Origin: Bog-473 sp963770645
GTDB taxonomy: Bacteria > Actinomycetota > Acidimicrobiia > Acidimicrobiales > RAAP-2
Reading direction: 5' to 3'
Assembly: GCA_963770645.1 (NCBI GenBank)
Contig: CAVYQL010000004.1
Location: forward strand, 1,426,001-1,490,000
Length of the DNA stretch: 64,000 nucleotides
Below the pieces are notes generated by a model that saw nothing but the letters and a program-made list of their open reading frames with translations, was not told where the DNA came from and searched no databases. Positions 8,486 through 17,295 of this stretch are shown in pieces (within the stretch, counting starts at the first letter, position 1; every line of letters begins with the position of its first letter). The translations under genes and the position numbers were made by a program.

Positions 8486-9855
8486 TGGCGAACGCGATGT
8501 TCGAGTTCGACGAGGACATGACCGACATGATCCTGGCGGCGTGCCGCGTGCGCCTGCGCATGGAGCCGGTCCCGCTCGACTTCGGTGGGCTCGTCGCGTC
8601 GCTCGACGCTGAGCTGGCCGGCCTCATGCGTCCCGAGGGCAACGACGCGACCCACGTCTTGAAGCTCTTCGTGGACAAGCTCTCCACCGCGGTCGTCTCG
8701 TGCGACAGCCCCCGCTTCCTCTCGTTCATTCCGGCGGCCCCGACCAAGGCGTCGCTGCTCTTCGACATGTTCGTGTCGTGCTCCTCGCTCCACGGCACCT
8801 CCTGGCTCGAAGCGGCCGGTGTCGTGGTCGCCGAGAACCAGGCGCTCGCGGTGCTGGCAGAGCAGGCCGGCTTCCCGGCGGCGGCGGGCGGCTGTTTCGT
8901 GGCCGGCGGCTCGGCCGGCAACCTGTCCGCGCTCATGGTCGCCCGCGACACTGCCGCGCACCGGCGCCAGACCGAAGCGCCGCAGCGGCCCCTGGTTGCG
9001 GTCAGCGCCGATGCGCACTCGTCGGTCGGCAAGGCCCTGCACGTGCTCGGCATGGGGGTCCTGACCGTGCCCGCACTGGACCACCGGCTCACCGGACACG
9101 CGCTGGGTGTCGCGCTGCGGGACGACCCGCGCGGGCGCGACGTGGTCGGTGTGGTCGCCACGGCGGGAACGACCAACGCGGGCATCGTCGACGATCTCGA
9201 CGGTGTGGCCGATGTGGCCGACGAACAAGGGCTGTGGTTCCATATCGACGGCGCATACGGCGGCGCGGCGGCGCTCTTCGCGCCGTCGGTGCGGGATCAG
9301 TTCCGGGGTTTCGAGCGCGCCGACTCCTTCATCGTCGACCCGCACAAGTGGCTCTTCGCCCCCTTCGATTGCGCCGCGTTGCTCTACCGCCGGCCCAACC
9401 TGGCCAAGGCGGTGCACACCCAGGACGCCCAATACCTCGAGGTGCTCCACAGCGAGAACCCCGAGGAATGGAACCCGAGCGACTACGCCTTCCACCTGAC
9501 GCGCCGAGCTCGCGGGTTGCCCGTGTGGTTCTCCCTCGCCGTCAACGGGCTTGACGCCTACCGCGACGCGGTCGAGGCCGGTCTCGCCATCGCCCAGCAC
9601 GCCGCCGAGCGCATCGAACGGGCGCCCAACGTGGAGCTGGTGCGCGACCCCGGGCTCTCCATCGTGCTGTTCCGGCGGCCCGGGTGGACCAGGGCGGACT
9701 ACGACGCGTGGTCGGCGCGGCTCCTGCACGACCAGGTTGCCTTCGTCACCCCGACCAGCTGGGAGGGCGAGACCGTGGCGCGGTTCGCGTTCTTGCACCC
9801 CAACACCACGGTCGAGATGGTCGACGAGATTCTCGCCTCACTCGACGAGACGTGA
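8485..9855 (+). CDS. PLP-dependent decarboxylase (group II, aromatic/diaminobutyrate type)
   Basis: A 456-residue fold-type I PLP enzyme. The pyridoxal lysine is in 'SFIVDPHKWLFAPFD' (about K291), and 'HIDGAYGG' carries the cofactor-ring Asp. Length and motifs match the family of tyrosine, DOPA, tryptophan and 2,4-diaminobutyrate decarboxylases; the substrate cannot be read from sequence. ATG 8485 shares one base with the larC stop, so it belongs to the larBC operon by position. A link to NPN chemistry is not obvious. The 3' end overlaps the convergent DsbA-like gene by 18 bases. Confidence 0.87.
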   Translation: MANAMFEFDEDMTDMILAACRVRLRMEPVPLDFGGLVASLDAELAGLMRPEGNDATHVLKLFVDKLSTAVVSCDSPRFLSFIPAAPTKASLLFDMFVSCSSLHGTSWLEAAGVVVAENQALAVLAEQAGFPAAAGGCFVAGGSAGNLSALMVARDTAAHRRQTEAPQRPLVAVSADAHSSVGKALHVLGMGVLTVPALDHRLTGHALGVALRDDPRGRDVVGVVATAGTTNAGIVDDLDGVADVADEQGLWFHIDGAYGGAAALFAPSVRDQFRGFERADSFIVDPHKWLFAPFDCAALLYRRPNLAKAVHTQDAQYLEVLHSENPEEWNPSDYAFHLTRRARGLPVWFSLAVNGLDAYRDAVEAGLAIAQHAAERIERAPNVELVRDPGLSIVLFRRPGWTRADYDAWSARLLHDQVAFVTPTSWEGETVARFAFLHPNTTVEMVDEILASLDET

Positions 9856-10479
9856 CCAGGCGCGACGGAGCACGATCCCCATCGTCTCGACATCCTGGGC
9901 GCCGGGCACGGGCCAGGCGCCGTTGAACAGGAAATAGGGCACCCCGGTCACGTCGCGCTCGCGGGCTGCGGCCTCATCGGCGCGCACCTCGAGGGCGAAG
10001 GCGTCGCCGGCGAGGACCTCGGCGGTCAGGGCCTCGTCGAGGCCGGCGGCGGCCGCGACGTCGAGCAGGACGCCGTGGTCCGAGAGCAGCTGGCCCTCGC
10101 TGAAATTCGCCGCGAAGAGCCCGTGCACGACCGCCCCCTCGCTCGACGTCCCGCGCGCCGCCTGCGCCAGCCGGTGAGCGTCGAAGGTGCTGCCCACCTG
10201 CACGCGGTCGAAGTCGAATGTGAAGCCCACCTCGGCACCGAGTGCCGTCATTTGGTCCTGGAGCGCGCGCACCCGGTCCGTTCCGATGCCGTACTTGGTG
10301 GCGACCGCATCTTCCCGCGACACCGTGCGGCGTGCCGGCGCGCTCGGATCGAGCTCGAAGGAACGGTGCACGAGGTCGACCTCAGCGCTGTGCTCGAAGG
10401 AGGCCAGCGCCACGTCCAGGCGGGCCAGGCCGAGGGCGCACCACGGGCACGCGAAGTCGGACCAGACGTCGATCTGCAT
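9838..10479 (-). CDS. DsbA-family oxidoreductase, FrnE-like (2-hydroxychromene isomerase-related)
   Basis: A 213-residue thioredoxin-fold protein with 'MQIDVWSDFACPWCALGLARL'. The CPWC active site lies at residues 11-14, followed by the helical DsbA insertion and 'VTGVPYFLFNGAWPVPGAQ', whose cis-Pro loop closes the active site. There is no signal peptide, so it is cytoplasmic, like FrnE of Streptomyces and Deinococcus. Its physiological partner is not known; a thiol-redox or stress role is likely. Confidence 0.9.
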   Translation of the reverse strand: MQIDVWSDFACPWCALGLARLDVALASFEHSAEVDLVHRSFELDPSAPARRTVSREDAVATKYGIGTDRVRALQDQMTALGAEVGFTFDFDRVQVGSTFDAHRLAQAARGTSSEGAVVHGLFAANFSEGQLLSDHGVLLDVAAAAGLDEALTAEVLAGDAFALEVRADEAAARERDVTGVPYFLFNGAWPVPGAQDVETMGIVLRRAWSRLVE

Positions 10480-10528
10480 GCACCGCTCACCCTAGAGGTG
10501 GCCGGTGTGCCGCTGACGCGGCGGCGCC

Positions 10529-11647
10529 TCAGCCCGCGGCAACCGCCAATTCCAGCATCGCCCCTGCCGCCAGCAGCCGTTCCTCGCTCTTCGCCGCGCC
10601 GATCAGCTGGATGCTCGCCGGGAGCGGCCCGCCCGTCGGCACCGGCAGGGACAGCGCGGGCACCCCGGCCAGGTTGGCGGGCAGCGTGCAGCGCGACACC
10701 AAGAGATCGTCGCCTTCTTCGGGACGCGGCGGAAAGATGGTCAGCGTCGGCGTCACCACGAAGTCGACACGTTCCAGCACACGCTCGAGCGTCGCCTGCC
10801 ACTCGCGCTGGCTCTCCCATGCGGCCTGCACGACCGCGTCGTCGAAGGCGCCTCCCAGCTCGAGTCGCTCCCGCACGTCGTCGCCGATGCCCTCGGGGTC
10901 CTCGGCCACCAGCATGCGGTCGGAGTGCCAGGCCTCGACGACGAGCAGGAGGCCCGCCTGGATCAAGGCGTCGTCCCACCCCGGGACGATGAGGTCGTCG
11001 CAGGCCCACCCGACCTGGTGCAGCGCGCGGTCGATCGCCGCGGTGATGGCCGGGTCGGCGTCGATGGGCAGGCGGGCCACACTGACGTCGCCCACGTCGG
11101 CCACGTCGAAGCCCGGCTCGAGCAGCTGCATGCCCGTGACGAGGCCGCCGACGTCGCGCGCCAAAGGGCCGACCGTGTCGAAGCTCGGCGCCAGCGGCCA
11201 CACGCCGTCGAGCGGGAGGCGGCCCCACGTCGTCTTCAGGCCGGCGACGCCGCAGCAGGCGGCGGGGATGCGGACCGAGCCGCCGGTGTCACTCCCGTAG
11301 GCCACCTCCGCCTCCCCTGTCGCCACCGCCACCGCGGAGCCGCTCGACGAGCCGCCCGGGACGAGCGCCGGGTCCAGCGGGTTGACCGGCGTCCCGTACC
11401 ACGGGTTCACTCCGGTCACGCCGAGCGCCAGCTCGTGGAGGTTGGTCCGCCCGACGATTCGCGCGCCGGCGTCCCGGGCGCCCTTCAGACAGGCGGCGTC
11501 CTGCTCGGCGGGCGCGGCGCGGCGAGCGACAGCCCGGCAGCCGGCCGTCGTGACCTCGCCCGCCATGTCGATGAGGTCCTTGACGGCGAGACGCACCCCT
11601 GGGCCCGACGTGTCGTAACGGGTGATGAAGGTGGTAGCCGCGCTCAC
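10529..11647 (-). CDS. Amidase-signature family hydrolase
   Basis: A 372-residue amidase with the Ser-cisSer-Lys triad visible: Lys in 'LAVKDLID' (about K22), the glycine/serine loop 'PGGSSSGSAVAVA' and 'GSDTGGSVRIPAAC' with the nucleophile Ser. It is shorter than GatA (~480) and lacks gatB/gatC neighbours, so it is probably a free amide or carbamate hydrolase rather than the tRNA amidotransferase. Start GTG 11647 overlaps the stop of the upstream lipoprotein gene (GTGA), so the pair is co-translated. Confidence 0.88.
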   Translation of the reverse strand: MSAATTFITRYDTSGPGVRLAVKDLIDMAGEVTTAGCRAVARRAAPAEQDAACLKGARDAGARIVGRTNLHELALGVTGVNPWYGTPVNPLDPALVPGGSSSGSAVAVATGEAEVAYGSDTGGSVRIPAACCGVAGLKTTWGRLPLDGVWPLAPSFDTVGPLARDVGGLVTGMQLLEPGFDVADVGDVSVARLPIDADPAITAAIDRALHQVGWACDDLIVPGWDDALIQAGLLLVVEAWHSDRMLVAEDPEGIGDDVRERLELGGAFDDAVVQAAWESQREWQATLERVLERVDFVVTPTLTIFPPRPEEGDDLLVSRCTLPANLAGVPALSLPVPTGGPLPASIQLIGAAKSEERLLAAGAMLELAVAAG

Positions 11648-12375
11648 GTGGTCGGCGTCGTGGGTGTCGTGGCCGTCGTGACCGTCGCGCCCGGCGGTAG
11701 CTGGAAGAGGGACGATGCCGGCGACGCCGAGTAGTTCGTGATGGCGAAGGTGGTGGAGTTCGCGGCCACCTTGACATAGCCCAAGATGCCCTGCGAGGTG
11801 CTGCAGATGGTGCTGGTCCCGGTCACGCCCGGCGCGACGAGGTCCACGCAGTTCATGTCGAAACCGTTGAGCGACATCGTCGACGAGCTCACCTTGTCCC
11901 CCGCCAGCCCGGCCACCAACGAGGCGTCCTTGAGGAACGAGACCCAGTGCGAGGGGGTGTAGATGTCGAAGATCTGCTTCTGGTCGGCGGCGTTTGCACC
12001 GCTCAGCTTCTGACAGGACCAGGCACCGGTGGGCCCGCTCTGTGAGCACGAGTACTCCCCGGAGGAGTTCACGATCAGCTGGACGTTCGACGCGCTGGCA
12101 CCGGTCTGCGTCTCGTGGAACGCGAGCCCGCCGCTGGCGGGGTCGACGGCGTAGACAACAGTGGCCGGCGCGACGCCCGACGTCATGTAGGTCGCCTCGA
12201 AGGACGTCGTCTGGTTGGACTGGAGGCCCTGGGTGAACGAGTCGATCGTCGCCTTGTTGCCGTCCACGTCATGGACCGCCTGCTTGACCTTGTTCACGAC
12301 GCTGCACCCCGCTGCGACCACCCCTCCGAGAGCGAGGGCGACGACGAGAACCCCGACCTTGCTGAACTGCGACAT
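11644..12375 (-). CDS. Secreted lipoprotein of unknown function
   Basis: A 243-residue protein with a typical lipoprotein signal: charged start, hydrophobic stretch and the lipobox VAAGC (Cys about residue 24). The mature part is beta-rich and Ser/Thr-rich with three or more Cys, loosely reminiscent of actinobacterial LppX/LprG-type lipid-binding lipoproteins; I cannot confirm the family. The tail ends in Thr/Pro repeats. ATG 12375 is supported by GGAGG seven bases upstream. It is the first gene of the pair with the amidase, so it may supply or sense an amide substrate at the cell surface; that is speculative. Confidence 0.75.
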   Translation of the reverse strand: MSQFSKVGVLVVALALGGVVAAGCSVVNKVKQAVHDVDGNKATIDSFTQGLQSNQTTSFEATYMTSGVAPATVVYAVDPASGGLAFHETQTGASASNVQLIVNSSGEYSCSQSGPTGAWSCQKLSGANAADQKQIFDIYTPSHWVSFLKDASLVAGLAGDKVSSSTMSLNGFDMNCVDLVAPGVTGTSTICSTSQGILGYVKVAANSTTFAITNYSASPASSLFQLPPGATVTTATTPTTPTT

Positions 12376-12516
12376 TCGTGCCTCCAAGACCGTGCGTGCC
12401 GCGAGCAAAAAGAACGCGCCGAGGCCAGGTTACGAGAGGGCAACCTCCGTTGAGGTGGACCCGACGCCGGCGCGCTCGCGTCCCGCTCCCGCCCGGGCGC
12501 CTCGAGCCGAAAGGCG

Positions 12517-14055
12517 TCAGTCGGCCGCGGTCGGCGCCGGCACCGCGCCCGGGTCGACCTCGGCCACCTCCTGGACGCCGCGTTGAAGGCCGAACAGCGC
12601 GACGAGGGCTGCAAAGGCCATGATGCCGCACATGACATAGAGCACCGTCTGGGTGGCGTGCGCGAAGTCGACCGAGACGAAGTGCGGGATGGAGGACACC
12701 GAGCCGCTCGCGTTCTGGGATTGCGTGATGCGGCTCGCCTCGGCGGGGGCATTGGGATCGCCCATCTTGCGCAGGCTCGTCGTGAGGTGCGAGCGGAAAT
12801 TGAACAACAGGATCGTGCCGAGCGCGGCCAGGCCCAGGCTGGCGCCGAAGTTCCGGATGGTCTGGGTGATCCCGGTCGCCTCCCCGTAGGAGAGGTTGCT
12901 GGCCCGGTTGACCGCGTCGGTATTCGCCGGCCCGAGCATCATCCCCATGCCCGCGCCGGCAACGATGACCCAGATCTGCTGCTTGGAGAAGCTGAGTGTG
13001 GTCGCCTTGGAGGCCCAAAACCCGAAGCCGACCGCGGCGATGGCGCAGCCGAGGACAACGGCGCGCTTGGCCCCTTCGCGGTCGAGGATCCGGCCGCCAA
13101 CCTGCGCAAGGACGACGAACCCGACGAAGAAGAACAACAAGAAGATGCCGGCCTGCGACGCGCTCTTGCGCAAGGCGATCTGCGCGTACTCGCTGGCGAA
13201 GAAGAACACAGGGATGAAGGCCATCATCGCGATCAACAAGACGAGGTTCTCCATCGCGAAGGGCCGGATGCGGAAGATCTCCACCTTGATGAGCGGTGAC
13301 TCGGTGTGCAGCTCGACGATCACGAAGAGGCCGATGATCACCAGGCCCGCGACGATGCAGATCCACGTCCCCGGGTTGCTCCAGCTCCAGAGAACGGATT
13401 GTTGGAGCCCGAAGATGCTCAGCCCGATCCCTGCTGCGATGAGCACTGCGCCGCGGTAGTCGATCGGCGCCCGCTTGTACTGGGTCTTCGGCTTCGAGAC
13501 CGCGATCAGGACCAACGCAATCACGGCCACGGGGATGTTGACCCAGAAGATCGCCCGCCAGGTCCACTCGGTCAGGAAGCCACCGAGGATGGGGCCGATC
13601 GCGGTCAGACCGCCGGCGATCCCGAAGAAGATGGCCAGCGCCTTCCCGCGCTCGCGCAAGGGGAACGTGTTGACCACGATGGCCAGGGCCGCCGGGAACA
13701 TGAGGGCGCCGCCAGCGCCCTGCACGACCCGGAAGGTGACGATCCAAGCCTCGGCCACCGACCCCGTCGGCGTCAGGCCACACAAGGTGGACGCTCCCAC
13801 GAACACGATCACCCCGATCACGCACATCTTCGTGTGGCCGAGGATGTCCGAGAGCCTTCCGCCGAGTGCGAAGAGCGCCGCCAGCGCAAGCAGGTAGCCG
13901 TTGACGACCCACTGGACGCCGGTCGACGACAGGCTCAGCTCACGTTGGATGTTCGGCACCGCGATCGAGACGATCGTCTGGTCGATGAACGTCATCGCGA
14001 CCGCGAAGATCATTGCGGCCAACACCCAGTTGCGACCCTGCATGCGTTCGCTCAC
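12517..14055 (-). CDS. MFS drug exporter, DHA2 (EmrB/QacA) family
   Basis: 512 residues and about 14 membrane spans, with 'FIDQTIVSIAVPNIQREL' in TM1, 'GGRLSDILGHTK' as the loop 2-3 motif and 'LGGFLTEWTWRAIFWVNIPVA' as motif C. It is a paralog of the exporter at 1847-3367 rather than a near duplicate. It can start at GTG 14055 or ATG 14043, 12 bases inside. The divergent intergenic region toward the K+ channel gene holds a small palindrome (14137-14150) that could be an operator. The substrate is unknown. Confidence 0.9.
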   Translation of the reverse strand: MSERMQGRNWVLAAMIFAVAMTFIDQTIVSIAVPNIQRELSLSSTGVQWVVNGYLLALAALFALGGRLSDILGHTKMCVIGVIVFVGASTLCGLTPTGSVAEAWIVTFRVVQGAGGALMFPAALAIVVNTFPLRERGKALAIFFGIAGGLTAIGPILGGFLTEWTWRAIFWVNIPVAVIALVLIAVSKPKTQYKRAPIDYRGAVLIAAGIGLSIFGLQQSVLWSWSNPGTWICIVAGLVIIGLFVIVELHTESPLIKVEIFRIRPFAMENLVLLIAMMAFIPVFFFASEYAQIALRKSASQAGIFLLFFFVGFVVLAQVGGRILDREGAKRAVVLGCAIAAVGFGFWASKATTLSFSKQQIWVIVAGAGMGMMLGPANTDAVNRASNLSYGEATGITQTIRNFGASLGLAALGTILLFNFRSHLTTSLRKMGDPNAPAEASRITQSQNASGSVSSIPHFVSVDFAHATQTVLYVMCGIMAFAALVALFGLQRGVQEVAEVDPGAVPAPTAAD

Positions 14056-14136
14056 CCTGCCCCTCCCGGCTGAACCTCACGGAGAGGCTAACGCCCAACG
14101 CGGCGGCGCGACCGCATTGCTCGGGGCCGCTCGCCG

Positions 14137-14150
14137 ACCGATCGTTCGGT
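14137..14150. promoter_or_regulatory. Small palindrome, possible repressor operator
   Basis: Five-base arms ACCGA and TCGGT separated by TCGT lie between the divergent exporter and K+ channel genes. Size and symmetry are those of many TetR-type operator half-sites, but no regulator gene is adjacent and short GC-rich palindromes occur by chance. Confidence 0.25.
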
Positions 14151-14193
14151 GATATTCGTTCGATGCGCGGGCCCGGGCACTAGCTTTCGTGTC

Positions 14194-15174
14194 GTGGCCG
14201 AGTCCACCGATCCGAATTCTGCTCTAGCCACGACAACGGGGAAGAAGCCGGCCTCCATCGAACGCATTCAGCGCTTGGAGAAGCTGGAGCAAGAACGCCT
14301 CGAGGAGAAGGAGCGCAGGGAGGAGCGCAGGCGTCAGGTCATTGCCGGGGCAAAGCCGTCGGGTGGACGCCACGATCTCGTAGATCGAATCGAGCAGGTC
14401 ACGAAGTACCCGATGGCCCTCCTGGGGCTCGTGTGGCTTGTCCTCGCCATCGTGGTGCTGAGCACTGACGTCAGTGGCTCTCCCTCAACGCTGGTTGTCG
14501 GCAGTCTCTTCGCGCTCTGGGTGATCATGCTGGTGGAGTACCTCGTGCGCCTGGTGATCACCCCTGACACGCCCGGCTACGTCAAACGGCGGTGGGTCGA
14601 ACCGGCGACTGTGATGGTGCCGCCGTTCCAGGGCTGGCACATCGTCGGGATCGAGAGGATGAGCCTCATCGTGCGTGAGGGTGAGCTGCGCGTGGAGTCC
14701 ATCCTGAGGCACCACAGCCTCTTCCGGGTGCTTCTTGCCGTCGTCGCAACGATCTTCGTCGGGGCTTGGCTCGTGCTCCTCTTCGAGGAGAGGGCGAAAG
14801 GCAGCAACATCCACGATTACCCCGACGCCCTGTGGTGGGCGATCGTCACTGTGACCACCGTGGGGTACGGGGACCGGTACCCGGTCACCGAAGGTGGCCG
14901 CATCGTGGCCGTGATCCTGATGCTGGTAGGAATCGGTCTCATCGGCACGCTCACCGCCACCGTTGCGTCCGTGTTCATCAAGGAACACACGGATGCCAAC
15001 AAGGAAGAGTTCAAGAAGGGCCATGCCGACCTGGGCCGGCAGTTATCGGTGATCAGCGACCGGCTGACCGATGTCGAACGTCGACTCGGCGCCACGCCGG
15101 CGGCGCTGGCAGCGGTGGATGCGGAGGCAGGACCCGAGAACGCCGCGAACGCGCCGTTCGAATCAAATCCCTGA
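14194..15174 (+). CDS. Voltage-gated-type potassium channel with N-terminal coiled coil
   Basis: About 326 residues. The N terminus (residues 20-50) is a highly charged coiled coil. Membrane segments follow at 'YPMALLGLVWLVLAIVVL', 'LVVGSLFALWVIMLVEYL' and 'LFRVLLAVVATIFVGAWLV'. Then comes a pore loop with the K+ selectivity filter TVGYGD and an inner helix 'GRIVAVILMLVGIGLIGTL'. The tail is charged and helical. No RCK domain is present. An in-frame GTG at 14149 could extend it by 15 residues; I prefer GTG 14194, but no clear ribosome site decides it. Confidence 0.85.
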   Translation: MAESTDPNSALATTTGKKPASIERIQRLEKLEQERLEEKERREERRRQVIAGAKPSGGRHDLVDRIEQVTKYPMALLGLVWLVLAIVVLSTDVSGSPSTLVVGSLFALWVIMLVEYLVRLVITPDTPGYVKRRWVEPATVMVPPFQGWHIVGIERMSLIVREGELRVESILRHHSLFRVLLAVVATIFVGAWLVLLFEERAKGSNIHDYPDALWWAIVTVTTVGYGDRYPVTEGGRIVAVILMLVGIGLIGTLTATVASVFIKEHTDANKEEFKKGHADLGRQLSVISDRLTDVERRLGATPAALAAVDAEAGPENAANAPFESNP

Positions 15175-15241
15175 ACGTCGTGAAATCTGCATCGAATAGC
15201 TTCTGGAGTCAATGTGAAAGCGAGAGATCGGGAATGACCTT

Positions 15242-15652
15242 ATGAAACGAGGACTCACTGCTGCGTTGGCGCTCGTCGCAGTCGGTTGCGTCCTGCTCGT
15301 CATTGTCTTCTGGAATGATTCGGCTCATTGGTTCCTTCGCTACACCGGTGCGGATGCCGAGTCGGGAACCTGGTATGGGTTCTGGTCAGGTTTCGGTGGT
15401 GCGATTCCTGACTTTCTCATTCTTGGCAGCATCATTACCGTCTACCGCCACCACAATTGCCACGTCAAAGGATGTCTCCGACTTGGCAAGCCGGTCGAGG
15501 GCACCCCTTACCTCGCTTGTCCGTTGCACCATCCCGCTCACGAGGGCAGCAAGCGAGCGGTGTCAGAAGACGTCATCAGGCTCGCCCACAAGGCCCACCT
15601 CGAGCGTGAGGCTTCAGTGCCTGTACCCGTTCAATCGCCGCCGACGGTGTAG
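15242..15652 (+). CDS. Small two-helix membrane protein with Cys/His cluster
   Basis: 136 residues: a membrane helix at 7-25, a second hydrophobic segment near 'GAIPDFLILGSIITVY', then a cytoplasmic segment 'HHNCHVKGCLRLG' followed about 16 residues later by 'CPLHHP'. The C/H pattern suggests zinc or another metal. Similar short proteins with this H-N-C-H...C...C-x2-H-H signature are known as hypothetical proteins in actinobacteria and their phages; the function is unknown. The 3' end overlaps the convergent GNAT gene by 22 bases. Local GC content is lower than the surroundings. Confidence 0.75.
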   Translation: MKRGLTAALALVAVGCVLLVIVFWNDSAHWFLRYTGADAESGTWYGFWSGFGGAIPDFLILGSIITVYRHHNCHVKGCLRLGKPVEGTPYLACPLHHPAHEGSKRAVSEDVIRLAHKAHLEREASVPVPVQSPPTV

Positions 15653-16068
15653 CGATACACGTTCGTCGTGCGCTGCTCGAAGCCGAGCTTGACGTAGAGG
15701 CGATTGGCGTCCTCGCGATCGGGACGCGATGTGAGGTCGACCGTCCTCGCCCCGATCGACGCCGCGTGCGCCAGCGCCGCGTCGACCAGCGCGCTGGCGA
15801 CGCCCTTGCCGCGCGCCGCCGTGTCGGTGACGACGTCTTCGATCCACGCTCGGCGTCCGGTTGGGATCTCGAAGGCAGCCAGGGTGAGGGTCCCGACGAT
15901 CCGCCCGTCGTCTTCGGCCACGAACATCGTGGTGTCGGGGTCGGCCACGATCCGCGCCAACTGCTCGAGCGTTAGGGGCGGCGCGGAGCGCGAGAGCTGG
16001 GGCAGCAGGGTGGTCACCGCCGCCACCAGGTCGGCGTCGGCCGACGCGGCGACACGGACCGAGATCAC
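15631..16068 (-). CDS. GNAT-family N-acetyltransferase
   Basis: A 145-residue GNAT with the acetyl-CoA-binding motif A 'VVTDTAARGKGVASALVDAAL' (an R/Q-x-x-G-x-G/A form, here ARGKGVA) and the terminal motif 'NRLYVKLGFEQRTTNVYRY', typical of single-domain acetyltransferases. The substrate is unknown. GTG 16068 overlaps the upstream NUDIX stop by 4 bases (GTGA), so the two form an operon. Confidence 0.87.
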   Translation of the reverse strand: MISVRVAASADADLVAAVTTLLPQLSRSAPPLTLEQLARIVADPDTTMFVAEDDGRIVGTLTLAAFEIPTGRRAWIEDVVTDTAARGKGVASALVDAALAHAASIGARTVDLTSRPDREDANRLYVKLGFEQRTTNVYRYTVGGD

Positions 16069-16799
16069 GTGGCGCCGGCGGAGGGCTCGCCGCGCCACAT
16101 CGGGTGGCGCACGCTGTCGTAGAGGACGTCGCGGCGCTCGCCGTTGATGGCGGCGAAGACGTGCTCGCCCCAGCGCTCCGAGCCGACGAGCGGGTGCGGC
16201 AGCGCGTCGCGGCTGAACCAGCCGACGTCGCGCGTCTCGAGCGGGTGCGGCAGCAGCTCGCCACCGATGGCGCGGCAGTGGAACAGGAGAGAGTAGAGGG
16301 GAACGCGGGTGAACCCGAGGCGCAGGCCATCGAGCACGGCGATGAGGCGGACGGGCTCGACGTCGATGCCGGTCTCCTCCTCCACCTCCTTCACCACCAC
16401 CTCGGCGGCCGAGTAGCCGACGTCACACCAACCCGTGGGGTAGAGCCAGATGCCCGAGTCGGCCCGTTGGATGAGCAGCAGCTCCCCCTTGTCGTTACCG
16501 ACGGCCGCGCCGACGGCCACCTTGGGCGTGACGTAGCCGGGGACGCCCTTGCCGACGGTGTCCATCCACTCCTGCACCAGTCCGCCGGCGTGGTCGGGAT
16601 CATCGACTGCGTCATCGGCTTCGACCCGGATGTCGGCCGCCACCTTGAGGATCTCCTCGAAGCGCTCGCGCTCATAGAGGCTCTCGGTGAACCCCAAGCC
16701 TGTGCGTGCGATGCCCGATAGGGCCTCGCTCCAGCGCAACAAGGTCTTGAGGGGGACGCTTCGGTCGTCGCTCTCCTCGCTCTCCTCGCTCGAGTCCAC
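16065..16799 (-). CDS. NUDIX hydrolase with helical N-terminal domain
   Basis: A 244-residue protein. The N-terminal ~70 residues ('LLRWSEALSGIARTGLGFTESLYERERFEEILKVAADI') match the NUDIX N-terminal helical domain. The catalytic Nudix fold follows, with the box running from 'GYSAAEVVVKEVEEETGIDVE'; the REx2EE-type core reads KEVEEETG, so the usual R-E-x-x-E-E arginine is Lys. It probably hydrolyses a nucleoside diphosphate derivative. I start at GTG 16799, which avoids overlap with the divergent small gene at 16845. It begins with an acidic Ser/Glu run. Confidence 0.83.
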   Translation of the reverse strand: MDSSEESEESDDRSVPLKTLLRWSEALSGIARTGLGFTESLYERERFEEILKVAADIRVEADDAVDDPDHAGGLVQEWMDTVGKGVPGYVTPKVAVGAAVGNDKGELLLIQRADSGIWLYPTGWCDVGYSAAEVVVKEVEEETGIDVEPVRLIAVLDGLRLGFTRVPLYSLLFHCRAIGGELLPHPLETRDVGWFSRDALPHPLVGSERWGEHVFAAINGERRDVLYDSVRHPMWRGEPSAGAT

Positions 16800-16844
16800 G
16801 GCCGGTGACGCTACCGCGGCCCGCCCCGTGCGCCAGAATGGGGC

Positions 16845-17033
16845 GTGCCCGTCAACGAGGATTGCCGTCACTACGTCATGCGGACGACGCCTCGCGGCGA
16901 GCGCCTCGAGCGCTGCAAGGTCGACGCCAACGAGCCGCTCCCCTTCGCCTGCCCCGAGGGCTGCGTCTTCTACGAGCCGCGCAAGGTGTCCTCGGCCGGC
17001 TGGCACGTGGCCCGCGACCCCGACCAGCCCTAG
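16845..17033 (+). CDS. Small conserved four-cysteine protein
   Basis: 62 residues with Cys at 'EDCRHY', 'ERCKVD' and 'FACPEGCVFYEPR', spaced like a small zinc or iron-sulfur knuckle, and aromatic/charged sequence between. No signal peptide. Short proteins of this appearance occur in actinobacterial genomes; I know of no function. It is divergent from the NUDIX gene (45 bases apart) and convergent with the larE operon. Confidence 0.65.
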   Translation: MPVNEDCRHYVMRTTPRGERLERCKVDANEPLPFACPEGCVFYEPRKVSSAGWHVARDPDQP

Positions 17034-17049
17034 TCGCTGCCGGCGCAGC

Positions 17050-17295
17050 TCAACCCTCGAGGACGTCTCCCAGCAGGTCGACGGTGATGCCCTCGCCGCG
17101 CAGCCAATCGAGCGCGGCCTCGACCTGGGACCCCTCGCCGTCTATTTCGCAGACGATCCAGCCGCGGTGCTCCTCCACGTCGGCCCGGCGGATGTTGGGC
17201 TCGACGTCGAAGCGGCGCACCAAGGTGGCGAGCACGGCGCGCCGAACCTCGGACTCGGGGAACGTGAGCCTGACCTTGACCCTGACCACGCTCAC
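17050..17295 (-). CDS. Small NIL-domain protein, coupled to larE
   Basis: An 81-residue protein that is essentially one NIL domain (an ACT-like ferredoxin fold): 'VKVRLTFPESEVRRAVLATLVRRFDVEPNIRRADV', 'GWIVCEIDGE' and 'AALDWLRGEGITVD'. NIL domains occur on the ATPase of methionine ABC importers and in ferredoxin fusions linked to sulfur metabolism, where they bind methionine or act as partners. GTG 17295 overlaps the larE stop (GTGA), so it is probably made together with LarE, perhaps as a regulator or sulfur-supply partner; that role is inference. Confidence 0.8.
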   Translation of the reverse strand: MSVVRVKVRLTFPESEVRRAVLATLVRRFDVEPNIRRADVEEHRGWIVCEIDGEGSQVEAALDWLRGEGITVDLLGDVLEG

